Assembly: GCA_016711225.1 (NCBI GenBank)
Contig: JADJTK010000027.1
Location: 16,919 to 80,918 of the forward strand
Length of the DNA stretch: 64,000 bases
Direction of reading: 5' to 3'
From: Opitutaceae bacterium
Lineage (GTDB): Bacteria > Verrucomicrobiota > Verrucomicrobiia > Opitutales > Opitutaceae
Position 1 is the first letter of the stretch. Each line of letters opens with the position of its first letter. Made by a program: the position numbers and the translations under genes. Positions 43,523 to 52,274 of the stretch are shown here, one piece after another. The notes below the pieces were generated by a model. That model ran no database searches, had not been told where the DNA came from, and was given only the letters and a program-made list of their open reading frames with translations.

Positions 43523-44566
43523 TCAGCCCTTGCTGCCGGGATATTGCCGTACAGCGTCGATGAACGCGTTCACGTTGGCCGTGCTCACGCCGGGCGGCAT
43601 GCCACCTCCACACGAGAAGATCATCCGCGACTTGTCCGGCATCACGTCGAGCATCGCCGTGGTCGCGGCGAAGACGCCGGCGGCGTCCGCCTTCGCCAGC
43701 ACGTCGCGCGGCGGTAGGTTGCCCACCAGCGTCACCTTGTTCTGGGTAAGGACCTTGAGCTCGTTGAGTGTGACCTCGAAGCCCATGTTGAAGAGGTTCA
43801 CGTTCATCTCCGGCAGGATCGGTGCGCAAGTCTTGCAGGGCGCATCGTTGTGCAGGAAGCGAACAGATACGCTCGGGTCGAAGAGCTCCTTGAAGAGCGG
43901 CAGGCCGAAAGTGCGGAACTCATCCTCGCCCATGAACCCGATGATGTCGTCGAGCATGAAGATGCCATCGATCGAGGGGAAAGTCTCGCGCTGGAGCGTG
44001 AGCCACGCCTTCAGGTAGTCGGTGATCTTGCGCAGGAGCAGCTCGGCCTTGTCGGGCTCCATCATCATCAAGGTGAGGAACTCGGTCGTGCCCATCAGAT
44101 AGCTGGCGATGTTGAGCGGACCGCGCGCCACCGCGAAACGGATCTTGTGGCCGGCCGCCTCGATGTGGGGCTGGGCGAGCTTGAGGCGGTTGAGCACGAA
44201 GGGGGCAAACCCGTCGGTGTGGGGATCGGGCACGACCAGGTCGTCGATGTCCTGCGTCGTGTGAATGATCTTATGGGCGTGGGGAAACTCGTTCGCCGGG
44301 AAACTGCAGCGGGCGCCGAACGCCGAGGGCTCCGTGCACATGCCCACCTCCGACCAGAACCCGGGCAGGAACATCGCATCCGGGAAGGTGCGCAGCGCCT
44401 TCAGGTTGGCCTCCAGCCAGAGCGCGTCGTTGGTGAAGTAGTCGAGGATTCGCACGCCGTGCCAGTTGGGCAACCACGGGCAGTCGATGATGAAGCCGAC
44501 GGGCAGCGCGTGCTGCGTCTCGCCCTTGATCGTCTTGAGCAGTGAGTCCCATTGGGGATCGGTCAT
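43523..44566 (-). CDS. UROD-family corrinoid methyltransferase-like protein (second copy)
   Basis: 347 residues, uninterrupted. The fold signature is that of the uroporphyrinogen decarboxylase/MtaA/CmuA superfamily: a barrel with ALPVGFIIDCPWLPNW early, FMLDDIIGFMGEDEF, the late VTLVGNLPPRDVLA (family GNL-x-P), and FSCGGGMPPGVSTANVNAFIDAV. The decarboxylase's own N-terminal Arg/Asp pattern is absent, so a role in methyl transfer is more likely than heme synthesis. The presumed zinc ligands are His and Cys in LHNDAPC and Cys in SCGGG, a variant of the usual H-x-C. A GAGGA Shine-Dalgarno sequence lies about ten bases before the ATG. The substrate is unknown. Confidence 0.75.
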   Translation of the reverse strand: MTDPQWDSLLKTIKGETQHALPVGFIIDCPWLPNWHGVRILDYFTNDALWLEANLKALRTFPDAMFLPGFWSEVGMCTEPSAFGARCSFPANEFPHAHKIIHTTQDIDDLVVPDPHTDGFAPFVLNRLKLAQPHIEAAGHKIRFAVARGPLNIASYLMGTTEFLTLMMMEPDKAELLLRKITDYLKAWLTLQRETFPSIDGIFMLDDIIGFMGEDEFRTFGLPLFKELFDPSVSVRFLHNDAPCKTCAPILPEMNVNLFNMGFEVTLNELKVLTQNKVTLVGNLPPRDVLAKADAAGVFAATTAMLDVMPDKSRMIFSCGGGMPPGVSTANVNAFIDAVRQYPGSKG

Positions 44567-44607
44567 GGTCTTGTCCTCGAGTTTTGGAGTTCAGGGATTG
44601 CTGAAAG

Positions 44608-44837
44608 TAGGTCCGGTATCCCACCGGACAAATGGATCGTAGGGCGGCCAACCTGTCCGGTCGAAGACCGCACCTACCCGCCAGCACCTCGCGATGGCCC
44701 ACGCCCTGCCCGCCGCCGGCACCGCCCCCCCCTTCGCGAGCGAGGTCCGCACCGCCTCTGATCGTTCGTCGGTGGGGCGGGGTTTATCCCCGCCAAAAGG
44801 TCGCGGTCGGCATGGCGGGCATAACGCCCGCCCCACC
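44608..44837. repeat. Two palindromic repeat pairs upstream of the second UROD gene
   Basis: GTAGGTCCGG...CCGGAC and CTGTCCGGTCGAAGACCG...CCTAC face each other at 44608-44677. GGTGGGGCGGGGTTTATCCC and its inverse ending GCCCGCCCCACC lie at 44771-44837; relatives of the second pair are at 21767 and 21985. They fill most of the 290-base gap. Confidence 0.7.
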
Positions 44838-44856
44838 ATCGGAGATATTATCGGCT

Positions 44857-45615
44857 TCATCGCGCCGCGCCCCCCGCGCCGTGGGCCGCCCGCCCCGCAT
44901 GGAACGCCCGATACGTGCAATCGCGCACCCCGCAGACGTCGCACAGGTAGTCGGCGTGGGTCACCGCCGTCCCCACGCCGATCACGCCACTGACCGATTT
45001 CATCGGGTGCATGAGCGCGGACTCGCCCAGCGTGATCCCACAGAATTGCGGCGGCAGCAGGGCAAAGAGCCGGTGCTGCTCGGCGACCGACCAGTTGCAG
45101 TAGCCCGGGCTGTAGCGGTTGGTGATGCGCCAGCCGTGCCGCGCCATCTGCACCCCGATGTGGTCATGGAGCCGGTCGGCCAACGCCTCCGCCACGGCGG
45201 AGCCCACGGCGTCGGCAATGTAGCCCAGCGCCGGATCGTCCGGCATCATCGCGCGCGTCCACTCCTCCATCGCCGGCCCGATCGAGCACGTGAAGACCGC
45301 CGCCCGCTCGGCTCGTAATAAAGCTCCGGCGACAATTTTCTGGGTCGAGAAAACCGTTCCGCCGAGCACCACCGCTCCGGGTCGTTCGTCCACCCTGCCG
45401 GCCGCCACCAGCAGATAGCCCGCGCGCACCACGGACAACGTGGCCGCCTGCGCAAGCGCCGCGTCAAGAAGTTCGCCAAAATGCTCGGGCATCGCCCCGG
45501 CGCGATAGCCCATCACCTCCACGACCGCTGCCCGATCGATCTCCAAGTCGCCAAAGCCGATGGCGACTTCACACACGCCGTGGCCGCGGTCGAACTGAGG
45601 AAGCGCAGTGGACAT
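44857..45615 (-). CDS. Stand-alone MetH-type reactivation domain
   Basis: 252 residues from the ATG at 45615. It matches the SAM-binding reactivation domain normally found at the C-terminus of cobalamin methionine synthase: a helical entry, then RYSPGYCNWSVAEQHRLFALL, the GITLGESALMHPMKSVSGVIG block, and a C-terminal Cys-rich CDVCGVRDCTY. This domain uses SAM and reduced flavodoxin to rescue oxidised cob(II)alamin. As an independent protein next to a separate corrinoid carrier and homocysteine module, it supports a split methyl-transfer system. Confidence 0.85.
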   Translation of the reverse strand: MSTALPQFDRGHGVCEVAIGFGDLEIDRAAVVEVMGYRAGAMPEHFGELLDAALAQAATLSVVRAGYLLVAAGRVDERPGAVVLGGTVFSTQKIVAGALLRAERAAVFTCSIGPAMEEWTRAMMPDDPALGYIADAVGSAVAEALADRLHDHIGVQMARHGWRITNRYSPGYCNWSVAEQHRLFALLPPQFCGITLGESALMHPMKSVSGVIGVGTAVTHADYLCDVCGVRDCTYRAFHAGRAAHGAGGAAR

Positions 45616-45657
45616 AATCAGGATGGGCGCGCCACACGTGCGCCTTGTAATTGCCCA

Positions 45658-45745
45658 GTAGGGGCGGCGCTTGCGCCGCCCGATTGGTCTCGGCGTACGA
45701 CATCGTAACGCCGAGAGACACGGGCGTCGCAAGCGACGCCCCTAC
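45658..45745. repeat. Inverted pair of GTAGGGGC-type REP-like palindromes
   Basis: GTAGGGGCGGCGCTTGCGCC on the left and GCGACGCCCCTAC on the right enclose 36 bases. It lies between the reactivation-domain gene and the homocysteine methyltransferase gene. Confidence 0.8.
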
Positions 45746-45787
45746 ACAGATTATGCCCGCGATCGCACTCTGGTTGCGCTGCAGTCA

Positions 45788-46672
45788 TCAGCGTTTCCGA
45801 ATTACATCCGCCAGCGCCCGGATATGCGCCGGGCCGGTGCCACAGCAGCCCCCGACGATGTTGGCCCCGGCGGCGAGCAGTTCGCCCACCCGGGCCGCCA
45901 TGTCGGCCGGCGACTCGGGGAACACCGTCTTACCGTCCACGAAGAGCGGCTTGCCGGCATTGGCGTGCACGAGCACCGGCGTCGTTGCATCCACTCGGCG
46001 AATCGCGCGCACGATCTCGATCATGTGCTCGAAGCCGTTGCCGCAGTTGGTGCCGATGATGTCGGCCCCGGCCTCCTTCACCGCCTCGGTCATCTCCTCG
46101 GGCGATACACCCATCATGGTGCGGAACTCGCCAGCGGCGGTCTTCTCGAAGGTGAAGGTGCAGGCGATCTCCAGGCCGGTCACGGCCTTGGCGGTGCGGA
46201 TCGCCAGGCAGGCCTCGTCGAGGGCGGAAAACGTCTCCAGGCACAAGCCGTCGACTCCGCCGCGCTTCAGCGCGGCGGCCTGGATCGCGAAACCCTCCGC
46301 AAGCGTCTCCTCGTCGACCTCGCCCATCATGAGCATCACGCCCGTTGGTCCCATCGAACCGAGGACAAAACGATCATCGCCGGCAGCGGCGCGCGAGATC
46401 GCGGCGGCGGCTTCGTTGAGCCCGGCGGCTCGTTCGGCCAACCCGTAGGCGGCAAGCTTGTGCGGGCTGCCTCCGAAGCTGTTGGTGAGGATCATGTCTG
46501 CCCCGGCCGCGATGTAGCTCTCCGCGATCGCGGCCACGTCGGCCCGGCGGGTGACGTTCCACAACTCCGGACACTCACCGGCCTGCAGGCCGCGCTCGTA
46601 GAGAAAAGTGCCCCACGCACCGTCGGACACCAGCGGCCGTCCGCGACGCAGGGCTGAGAGGAGGGATTTCAT
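45788..46672 (-). CDS. Homocysteine-binding methyltransferase module (MetH N-terminal type)
   Basis: 294 residues. TIM-barrel homocysteine S-methyltransferase: VSDGAWGTFLYERGL, ADMILTNSFGGSPHKL, GPTGVMLMMGEV, IIGTNCGNG, and GGCCGTGPAHI. The Cys of NCG and the Cys pair of GGCCG are the zinc ligands that hold homocysteine. In MetH this domain accepts the methyl group from methylcobalamin; here it is a separate gene directly downstream of the corrinoid protein. No methyl-folate domain is encoded nearby. Confidence 0.88.
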   Translation of the reverse strand: MKSLLSALRRGRPLVSDGAWGTFLYERGLQAGECPELWNVTRRADVAAIAESYIAAGADMILTNSFGGSPHKLAAYGLAERAAGLNEAAAAISRAAAGDDRFVLGSMGPTGVMLMMGEVDEETLAEGFAIQAAALKRGGVDGLCLETFSALDEACLAIRTAKAVTGLEIACTFTFEKTAAGEFRTMMGVSPEEMTEAVKEAGADIIGTNCGNGFEHMIEIVRAIRRVDATTPVLVHANAGKPLFVDGKTVFPESPADMAARVGELLAAGANIVGGCCGTGPAHIRALADVIRKR

Positions 46673-46740
46673 TAGCGTGAAGTGGTGGCCATTAGGGGAT
46701 CACAAATCAGGAACGGAACTCGTCTGTTGCCTCGCCTCGC

Positions 46741-47412
46741 TCACGCCGCGGCGGCGAACTGGGCGAGGAAGGCCGCCGCGCCCTGCGGATCGGGAGCGTA
46801 GCCATCGGCCCCCATCTGGGCGGCGGCCTCGGCCGAAAGCGGCGCCCCGCCGACGATCACCACCGTACTGGGAAACTGAGCTTTGATCTCCTTCACGGTG
46901 GCGGCCATGTTGCCCATGGTGGTGGTGAGCAGCGCGCTCAAGCCCACGACACAGCCGGGGTGGCTACGCACGGCGTCGAGAAACTTCGCCGGCTTCACGT
47001 CGACGCCGAGATCGACCACCTCCCAGCCGTTGCCGGCCACCACCATCGACACCAGGTTCTTGCCGATGTCGTGCAAATCGCCGGCCACCGTGCCGAGCAC
47101 GAACTGGCCCTTCGGCTTCACCGTGCCGGCGGCGAAGAACGGCTTCAGGTGGGCCATCACGGCGTTCATCGCCTTGGCCGCCATGAGCAACTCGGGCACG
47201 AAGGCCTCGCCGCGGCCGAACTTCGCGCCGATGCGCTGCATACCGTCGTTGCAGGCCCCGAGGATCCGCTCCGGCCCGATGCCGGCGGCGATTGCCTGCC
47301 GCGCATACTCGTCGGCGCCCTCCTGCCCCTTCAGGTCCTTGGGGTAAGGTGACGCCAGGTTCACTTTGCCACGTTCAATGCAGGAACCGATCTGGTCGAC
47401 GAGGTCGCTCAT
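46741..47412 (-). CDS. Corrinoid-binding methyl carrier protein
   Basis: 223 residues from the ATG at 47412; the longer frame upstream is a shadow of the neighbour. Residues to about 90 form the helical cap (PERILGACNDGMQRIGAKFGRGEAFVPELLMAAKAM). The rest is the Rossmann cobalamin domain with the base-off ligand motif GDLHDIGKNLV (D-x-H-x-x-G), GLSALLTTTM and VIVGGAPLS. Such proteins (MtaC/MtbC/CmuC-like) receive a methyl group from a substrate methyltransferase and pass it on. It lies between the first UROD-family gene and the homocysteine module. Confidence 0.9.
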   Translation of the reverse strand: MSDLVDQIGSCIERGKVNLASPYPKDLKGQEGADEYARQAIAAGIGPERILGACNDGMQRIGAKFGRGEAFVPELLMAAKAMNAVMAHLKPFFAAGTVKPKGQFVLGTVAGDLHDIGKNLVSMVVAGNGWEVVDLGVDVKPAKFLDAVRSHPGCVVGLSALLTTTMGNMAATVKEIKAQFPSTVVIVGGAPLSAEAAAQMGADGYAPDPQGAAAFLAQFAAAA

Positions 47413-47476
47413 GGGGTAGAGAATGGAGGATGAAGAAAGCGTAGGGAGCAAGACGGCAGCACAGCACCGGGAAAGA

Positions 47477-48536
47477 TCAGCCACCGACGAGCAAACGATC
47501 GACCTTGGCCCCGATCGTCGCCGCGTATTCGGGCACGTGCAGCGTATCGCACTCGGTGCCCAGGATAAAGGGATGCCCGCTCGCCGCCATGCGCGCCGCG
47601 AGCTCCGCCGCCTCCTCGGCCACGCGGGCCAGGGGCATGATCGCGTCGGAGTAGAACATTTTCGACGGCAGGTTGCCGTAGAGCACGATCTCCTTGGGCA
47701 CGCGGGTGGCATCCTCCCACAGCCGCCGGGAACTGCCGAGGCTGAGCAGGCTCGGGCGCAGCGAACAGAAACCGTCGAGCATGGGCTCCGTGATCTCGCC
47801 GCAACAATGGAAGAGCAGATCCACGTCGCGGCTCGCGAGCAGTTCGGCGACACGCCGGTTGGGCGCCAGCACGTAGCGCTCGAAGTTGTCGCTGCCCTCG
47901 GCCAGTTGCAGCGGGGAGAAATAGACCTGGTTGGCCGCCGGCTCCGCCACGAAAACCGCGCGCGCCCCGGCCGCGACGGCCCGCTCCACTTGCTCCAGGA
48001 CACACGTCAGGCTCAGCTCGAGGCAGGCCTCGAGCAAAGCGACGTCGGCATCCTCCTGTGCGCTGATACCCGAACCGGCCAGGAACACGGGCGTGATGGG
48101 GTCGGCCATCAACTTGGTCGTGAGCGAAAACGGCCCGATGCACATGCCGATCGGCAGCAGCCCCGGCTGGGCCGCTACAGCGCGCAGCGCCCCGAAGTTG
48201 GCAGCGCACCGCGCACTCGGCGCCGCCTCGCGGGCGAACCGCGCGTAGTCACGCCGCTGTTCCAGCGTAGGCGTCGTCGCGAAGTGGAAACCGCTCCACC
48301 TCCTCGTCCGGCACGGCAAAACACCGCAACAGCTCCGCCTTTTCCAGCCGCAAGTCCATGATCGGGAAGGCCAGGGAGGTGCGAAACCGGGCCGCGGCTT
48401 CGCTCACCACTGCGCCGAGCCGCGCCCCATCCCGCAAGATCTGCACCGCGTCGCTGCGCCCGTGGAGCACAAGATCGGCCGCAATCGGCACACGATGGCC
48501 TCGGGAGGCGAGTTCAAGCAGCTGGGCGCGCAACAT
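47477..48536 (-). CDS. UROD-family corrinoid methyltransferase (first copy), with frameshift
   Basis: The N-terminus, from the ATG at 48536, runs RAQLLELASRGHRVPIAADL to VPDEEVERF, then the frame shifts. The continuation is HFATTPTLEQRRDYARFARE and onward. Removing one base near 48282-48287 gives 352 residues. The second half is typical MtaA/CmuA: LLFHCCGE (His-x-Cys ligands), EIVLYGNLPSKMF, and the third ligand Cys in ILGTECDTLHVPEY. GMCIGPFSLTTKLMADP is a family core. It should move a methyl group between a substrate, or homocysteine-type thiol, and the corrinoid carrier encoded next to it. The donor is unknown. Confidence 0.8.
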
Positions 48537-48827
48537 CTTCAGGGCGGTCGGGGGCGTTGGGGACAGGCTCCGGCACGAGACAGGGGTGGCAGCACCAAGA
48601 GCGTGCATACGACTACGCGGTCCCACCGGCGCGAACAAGCAGCCTGGCGGTCAACGTGGACAAGGCCGCTCCTGCTCGTGTGCGCGCCGAGTAAGTCCGA
48701 AAGGTCGGAGAGGTCCTATAAGGGATAAATGCACACCGCCCGCACTGGCCTGCGGCGCCCCCTCGCCCTCCTCGCCTCCGCCCTTGTCACTTGATCCTTG
48801 TTACTTCTTCCTTTCCGCCGAGTCCCC
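48537..48827. other. Gap between LacI-type gene and UROD cluster
   Basis: No gene. It holds a decayed AAGTCCGAAAGGTCGGAGAGG-like repeat followed by TCCTATAAGGGA near 48692-48724. CGCCCTTGTCACTTG...CCTTGTTACTT at 48779-48806 recurs upstream of araD at 58035. No cobalamin riboswitch was recognised. Confidence 0.5.
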
Positions 48828-49871
48828 TTAACGCCGCCGCACCGTCGCCCCGTCCACCCAGGTCGCCCCGACCAGCGTCGCCCGGGGATACTCGGGCACC
48901 CCGAGCTCGGCGGTGTGCAACAGCGAGATCACCATATCCACGGCGGCCTCACCAGTGCGGTCGTTGTGCTGGTCCATGCCGGACCAATCGCGCGGATCGC
49001 GGCGGCGCTCAAGCTGTACCAGGCCCATGTCCTGCGGCACGCGCAGGCCGCGCGCCTCCACCCACCGGCGTACCACATTGTAGAGAGTAAAGAGCACGTC
49101 GGGCTTCTCGCGCTCCAGCCACGCCGCAAACAGCCCGGGCTCCGCGCGCGCCGCCTCCACCTCGAGAAACGGCGCCACCCGCTGCCCCTGCGGCAGGGCC
49201 TGCTGCCCCACCCACATGCCCGAGCTGAAGCGCCCCTCGACCAGCCGGTCGATCGCACCGTCGATCACCAGCGCCGGGCGGCGGTAGCCCAGTGCCAGCA
49301 CCCGCTCCACCGCCTGCAGCACCAGCGCATGGTGGTCCACACAGCAGAACGACAACGTGGGCTCGTGCGTCCGTAGTCCGGTGACGACACAGGCGTGCCG
49401 CCGCCAGGTGGCCGCGAAGCGCTCGGGCAGGCGGTTCTCCTCCATCAGCCCCACCACCACCACACCCCGAATACCGCGGGCCCGCAGGATACGGTTGAGC
49501 CGCGCACCGTCGAGCTGCGGGTCGTGCAGCCAGAACGTGTCCACGCCGTATCCCTGCAACGCCGCGCGGCGCCGCACTCCCTCGACGTAAGCCGGCACCG
49601 TCGGATGGGCCCGAAAGGCGTCGGAGTCGCGGCTGGCGTTGAGCAGCGCCAGAGTGTGGCGCGGCTGGTCCGCCCCGGCCTGACTCTGCCGCAACTGCGC
49701 CATCAGATGGGAAACTACCGGGTTGAGCGCATAGCCCAGCCGCTTGGCCATCGCCTGCACGCGCTCCCGAGTCGCCGCGGGGATCTGCGGGTCGTGACGC
49801 AGCGCGAGCGACACGGTGTTCTTCGAAACCCCCAACTCGCGCGCCAGCGTGGCCATGGTAACTCGGGACAT
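48828..49871 (-). CDS. LacI-family transcriptional regulator
   Basis: 347 residues. N-terminal helix-turn-helix MATLARELGVSKNTVSLALR with the LacI hinge (RVQAMAKRLGYALNPVVSHL), then a periplasmic-binding-protein-like sensor core (VVVVGLMEENRLPERF, VDHHALVLQAVERVLALGYRRPALVID). No membrane part. The palindrome TTGACTGTCAA ends six bases ahead of its start, consistent with self-control. Divergent from the symporter with 143 bases between starts. It most likely senses a sugar from the arabinose/xylan locus, but the corrinoid cluster downstream on the same strand could be a target too. Confidence 0.88.
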   Translation of the reverse strand: MSRVTMATLARELGVSKNTVSLALRHDPQIPAATRERVQAMAKRLGYALNPVVSHLMAQLRQSQAGADQPRHTLALLNASRDSDAFRAHPTVPAYVEGVRRRAALQGYGVDTFWLHDPQLDGARLNRILRARGIRGVVVVGLMEENRLPERFAATWRRHACVVTGLRTHEPTLSFCCVDHHALVLQAVERVLALGYRRPALVIDGAIDRLVEGRFSSGMWVGQQALPQGQRVAPFLEVEAARAEPGLFAAWLEREKPDVLFTLYNVVRRWVEARGLRVPQDMGLVQLERRRDPRDWSGMDQHNDRTGEAAVDMVISLLHTAELGVPEYPRATLVGATWVDGATVRRR

Positions 49872-49872
49872 G

Positions 49873-49904
49873 CCGCTTGACTGTCAAACCCCCAAGCGGT
49901 TTAC
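49873..49904 (+). promoter_or_regulatory. Composite palindrome/promoter motif in the lacI-symporter gap
   Basis: GCTTGACTGTCAA (49875-49887), a 12-base spacer and TTTAC (49900-49904). The same elements with the same spacer stand upstream of araB (53637-53666). The TTGACT could be a -35 with a TTTACC -10-like element 17 bases on. CCGCTTG (49873-49879) and CAAGCGG (49893-49899) form a further inverted repeat. Confidence 0.55.
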
Positions 49905-50014
49905 CAGTCTGAATCGCACACTGAAAGTGCGGTGTAGCTGACTCGAATCCCCGTTTCCTTCGCCCGCAGCTGCGCTTTGGCGCAAACCCGCGCTCCTTCC
50001 CCACTACACCAAAT

Positions 50015-51907
50015 ATGCAACCCCTCGACTGGATAGTTATCTCGCTCTACTTCGGCCTAATCGGCGCCGTAGCCTGGTGGTACGGCCGCAATCAAAAAGA
50101 CACGCAGGACTATTTCCTCGCCGGCCGCAGCGCTGGCTGGGTCGTGATCGGTGCCTCGATCTTCACCTCCAACATCGGTTCCGAGCATATCGTCGGACTC
50201 GCCGGCCAAGGCGCTTCGACGGGCATGGCCATGGCTCACTGGGAGCTTCACGCCTGGGTGCTGATCATGCTGGCGGGCTTGTTCGTGCCGTTCTACTACA
50301 AGTCCGGCGTCGAGACGATTCCCCAGTTCTTGGAGAAACGTTTCAGCGCCCGGACCCGCTGGATCCTTTCCTGCGTTTCACTTGTCGCCTACATCTTCAC
50401 GAAGGTCAGCGTTACGGTCTATGCGGGGGCGATCGTCTTCCAGGCGCTCCTGCCGGAGATCAACATCACGCTCGGCAGTGTTTATCTGGACGCCTTCTGG
50501 ATCGGTGCGTTCACGACGGTCATCATCACCGGCGTGTACACGGTGTTCGGCGGCATGCGCGCGATCATGGCTACCGCGACTCCCCAAGCGGTCATCATCC
50601 TCTTGGGCTCGTTTATCATCACGGCCATCGGCCTCGGCCGCCTCGGCGGTGGTGCCGGTATCGCCGCCGGGTGGGGGGAATTGATCACCACCGCGAAGGG
50701 CAACTCCGAAAGCTTCGCGCTCTGGCGTCCGCTCTCGGACCCCGATTTCCCGTGGCTCGGCGTGCTCATCGCCTCGCCCATTATCGGCATCTGGTACTGG
50801 TGCACGGATCAGTATATCGTGCAGCGCACACTCACCGCCAAGAACCTCGCCACCGCCCGGCGTGGCGCCCTCTTCGGCGGCCTCCTGAAGGTTTGGCCGG
50901 TGCTCATCTTCCTCATTCCGGGCATGATCGGCTGGACGCTCGACCAGAAGTTCAACCGCGGCGCCCAGGATCCGCTCCTCGCCCAAGTCTATCCGGTTGA
51001 TATCTCATCGTCAGACAAGGCCGCGGCCATGCAGGCTGCCAACGCCCGGTTGCGCGAGGTGAACCAAGGTACGGTCAATGGCCAGCAGGGTTTCTTCATC
51101 CAGCGCGAGCTGAAGCAGACCAAGGTCGTCGGTGCCGATGGCGTGGAGAAGTCCGTCATGGCCTTCGCCATTCAGGGCGATCAGGTCTTTCCGACCTTGG
51201 TGACTTCGCTCCTGCCTACTGGCATCCGCGGTCTTATCGTCGCCTGCTTGCTGGCTGCGCTCATGAGTTCGCTGGCCTCGCTCTTCAACTCCAGCGCCTC
51301 CCTCTTCACTGTGGATGTCTACGATAAACTCCGCCCCGGCCAGTCGCAGAAGCACCTGCTGATGGTCGGCCGCATCGCCACGACGGTGGTTGTCGGCGTC
51401 GGCATGATCTGGATCCCGGTGATGAAACAGATCTCGGACGGTGGCCTCTACCAGTATCTCCAGAGCGTCCAGGGTTACCTCGCTCCGCCAATCACCGCGG
51501 TATTCCTCCTCGGTCTGTTCTGGAAGCGTATGAACTCGGCCGGCGCGACGAGCGCCTTGGTGGTCGGGTTCGTGGCGGGCATGATCAAGCTCAGCCTGCA
51601 GTCGTTCTTCGGTGCTGCGGAAGGCAAGTACAGCAACCCTGCGTTCCTCGCGGCCATCGGCGACTTCAACTTCCTCTATGCGACTGGCGTGCTCATGGTG
51701 CTCAGCGTCATCGTCATGATCGTTGTCTCGCTCCTGACGCCCGCGCCGACTGCGGAGAAGACCGACGGGCTCACCTACGGCTCCATCCATCACTTGGCGG
51801 GGGACGAGATCAAGGGCAGCTGGGACTTGGGCAACAAGTTCATGGCCGGTGCGATTATCGTACTCGTTCTGGGCATGTACACGTACTTCTCCTTCTGGCT
51901 CAACTGA
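50015..51907 (+). CDS. Sodium/solute symporter (SSS family, SGLT-like)
   Basis: 630 residues, some 13-14 membrane helices. KDTQDYFLAGRSAGW, FTSNIGSEHIVGLAGQGA, RFSARTRWILS, GGMRAIMATATPQAVIILLGS and the WYWCTDQYIVQRTLTAKN block are diagnostic of the SGLT branch that co-transports sugars with Na+. A long hydrophilic insert occurs around residues 325-390. It is divergently transcribed from the LacI regulator and followed by a terminator. Arabinose or xylose/xylo-oligosaccharide is the likely cargo by context; glucose or galactose is possible. Confidence 0.9.
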   Translation: MQPLDWIVISLYFGLIGAVAWWYGRNQKDTQDYFLAGRSAGWVVIGASIFTSNIGSEHIVGLAGQGASTGMAMAHWELHAWVLIMLAGLFVPFYYKSGVETIPQFLEKRFSARTRWILSCVSLVAYIFTKVSVTVYAGAIVFQALLPEINITLGSVYLDAFWIGAFTTVIITGVYTVFGGMRAIMATATPQAVIILLGSFIITAIGLGRLGGGAGIAAGWGELITTAKGNSESFALWRPLSDPDFPWLGVLIASPIIGIWYWCTDQYIVQRTLTAKNLATARRGALFGGLLKVWPVLIFLIPGMIGWTLDQKFNRGAQDPLLAQVYPVDISSSDKAAAMQAANARLREVNQGTVNGQQGFFIQRELKQTKVVGADGVEKSVMAFAIQGDQVFPTLVTSLLPTGIRGLIVACLLAALMSSLASLFNSSASLFTVDVYDKLRPGQSQKHLLMVGRIATTVVVGVGMIWIPVMKQISDGGLYQYLQSVQGYLAPPITAVFLLGLFWKRMNSAGATSALVVGFVAGMIKLSLQSFFGAAEGKYSNPAFLAAIGDFNFLYATGVLMVLSVIVMIVVSLLTPAPTAEKTDGLTYGSIHHLAGDEIKGSWDLGNKFMAGAIIVLVLGMYTYFSFWLN

Positions 51908-51932
51908 GCTAGAGAAATCCGGTCCTTTTCCG

Positions 51933-51967
51933 AAGCCCGCGTCGCCCAGTGCGCCGCGGGCTTTTTT
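51933..51967 (+). terminator. Rho-independent terminator of the symporter gene
   Basis: AAGCCCGCG pairs with CGCGGGCTT around a 13-base loop and merges into six T (51962-51967), 26 bases after the stop codon. Confidence 0.9.
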
Positions 51968-52274
51968 GTGCCCGCGTGTTGTAGCGTGACGCCCGTCCCG
52001 TTGGCTCCCGTCCATCACGACCGGTCACAGACTGGTCCTACGGCCGGCATCTCATCGTAAGTCCGGCCTCCAACGGGATGCCCGGAGCTCCAATTCGGCA
52101 CGACCGTGGCGCTGGCGTCCCTGCCTGCGATCCGGGCCTCCCCGCCGCTCCCGCTCCTCAGCGCCTGCCCCGACCAAACCCGCGCCGCTCCGATACGGCT
52201 CCGCCCAGCCACACCGGCACGGAGGCCGGCGCCACGCCGCAAACGCCGCTCCGCCCAAAGCCAGGCCCAAGAAA

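Noticed and set aside
48537..48827. Cobalamin riboswitch ahead of the corrinoid cluster
   Set aside because: Looked for the conserved B12-box and GCCACTG-type core on the minus strand and did not find them.
49921..49960. Possible tRNA T-arm (GACTCGAATCCCC)
   Set aside because: No acceptor stem, anticodon arm or CCA-compatible end can be folded around it.
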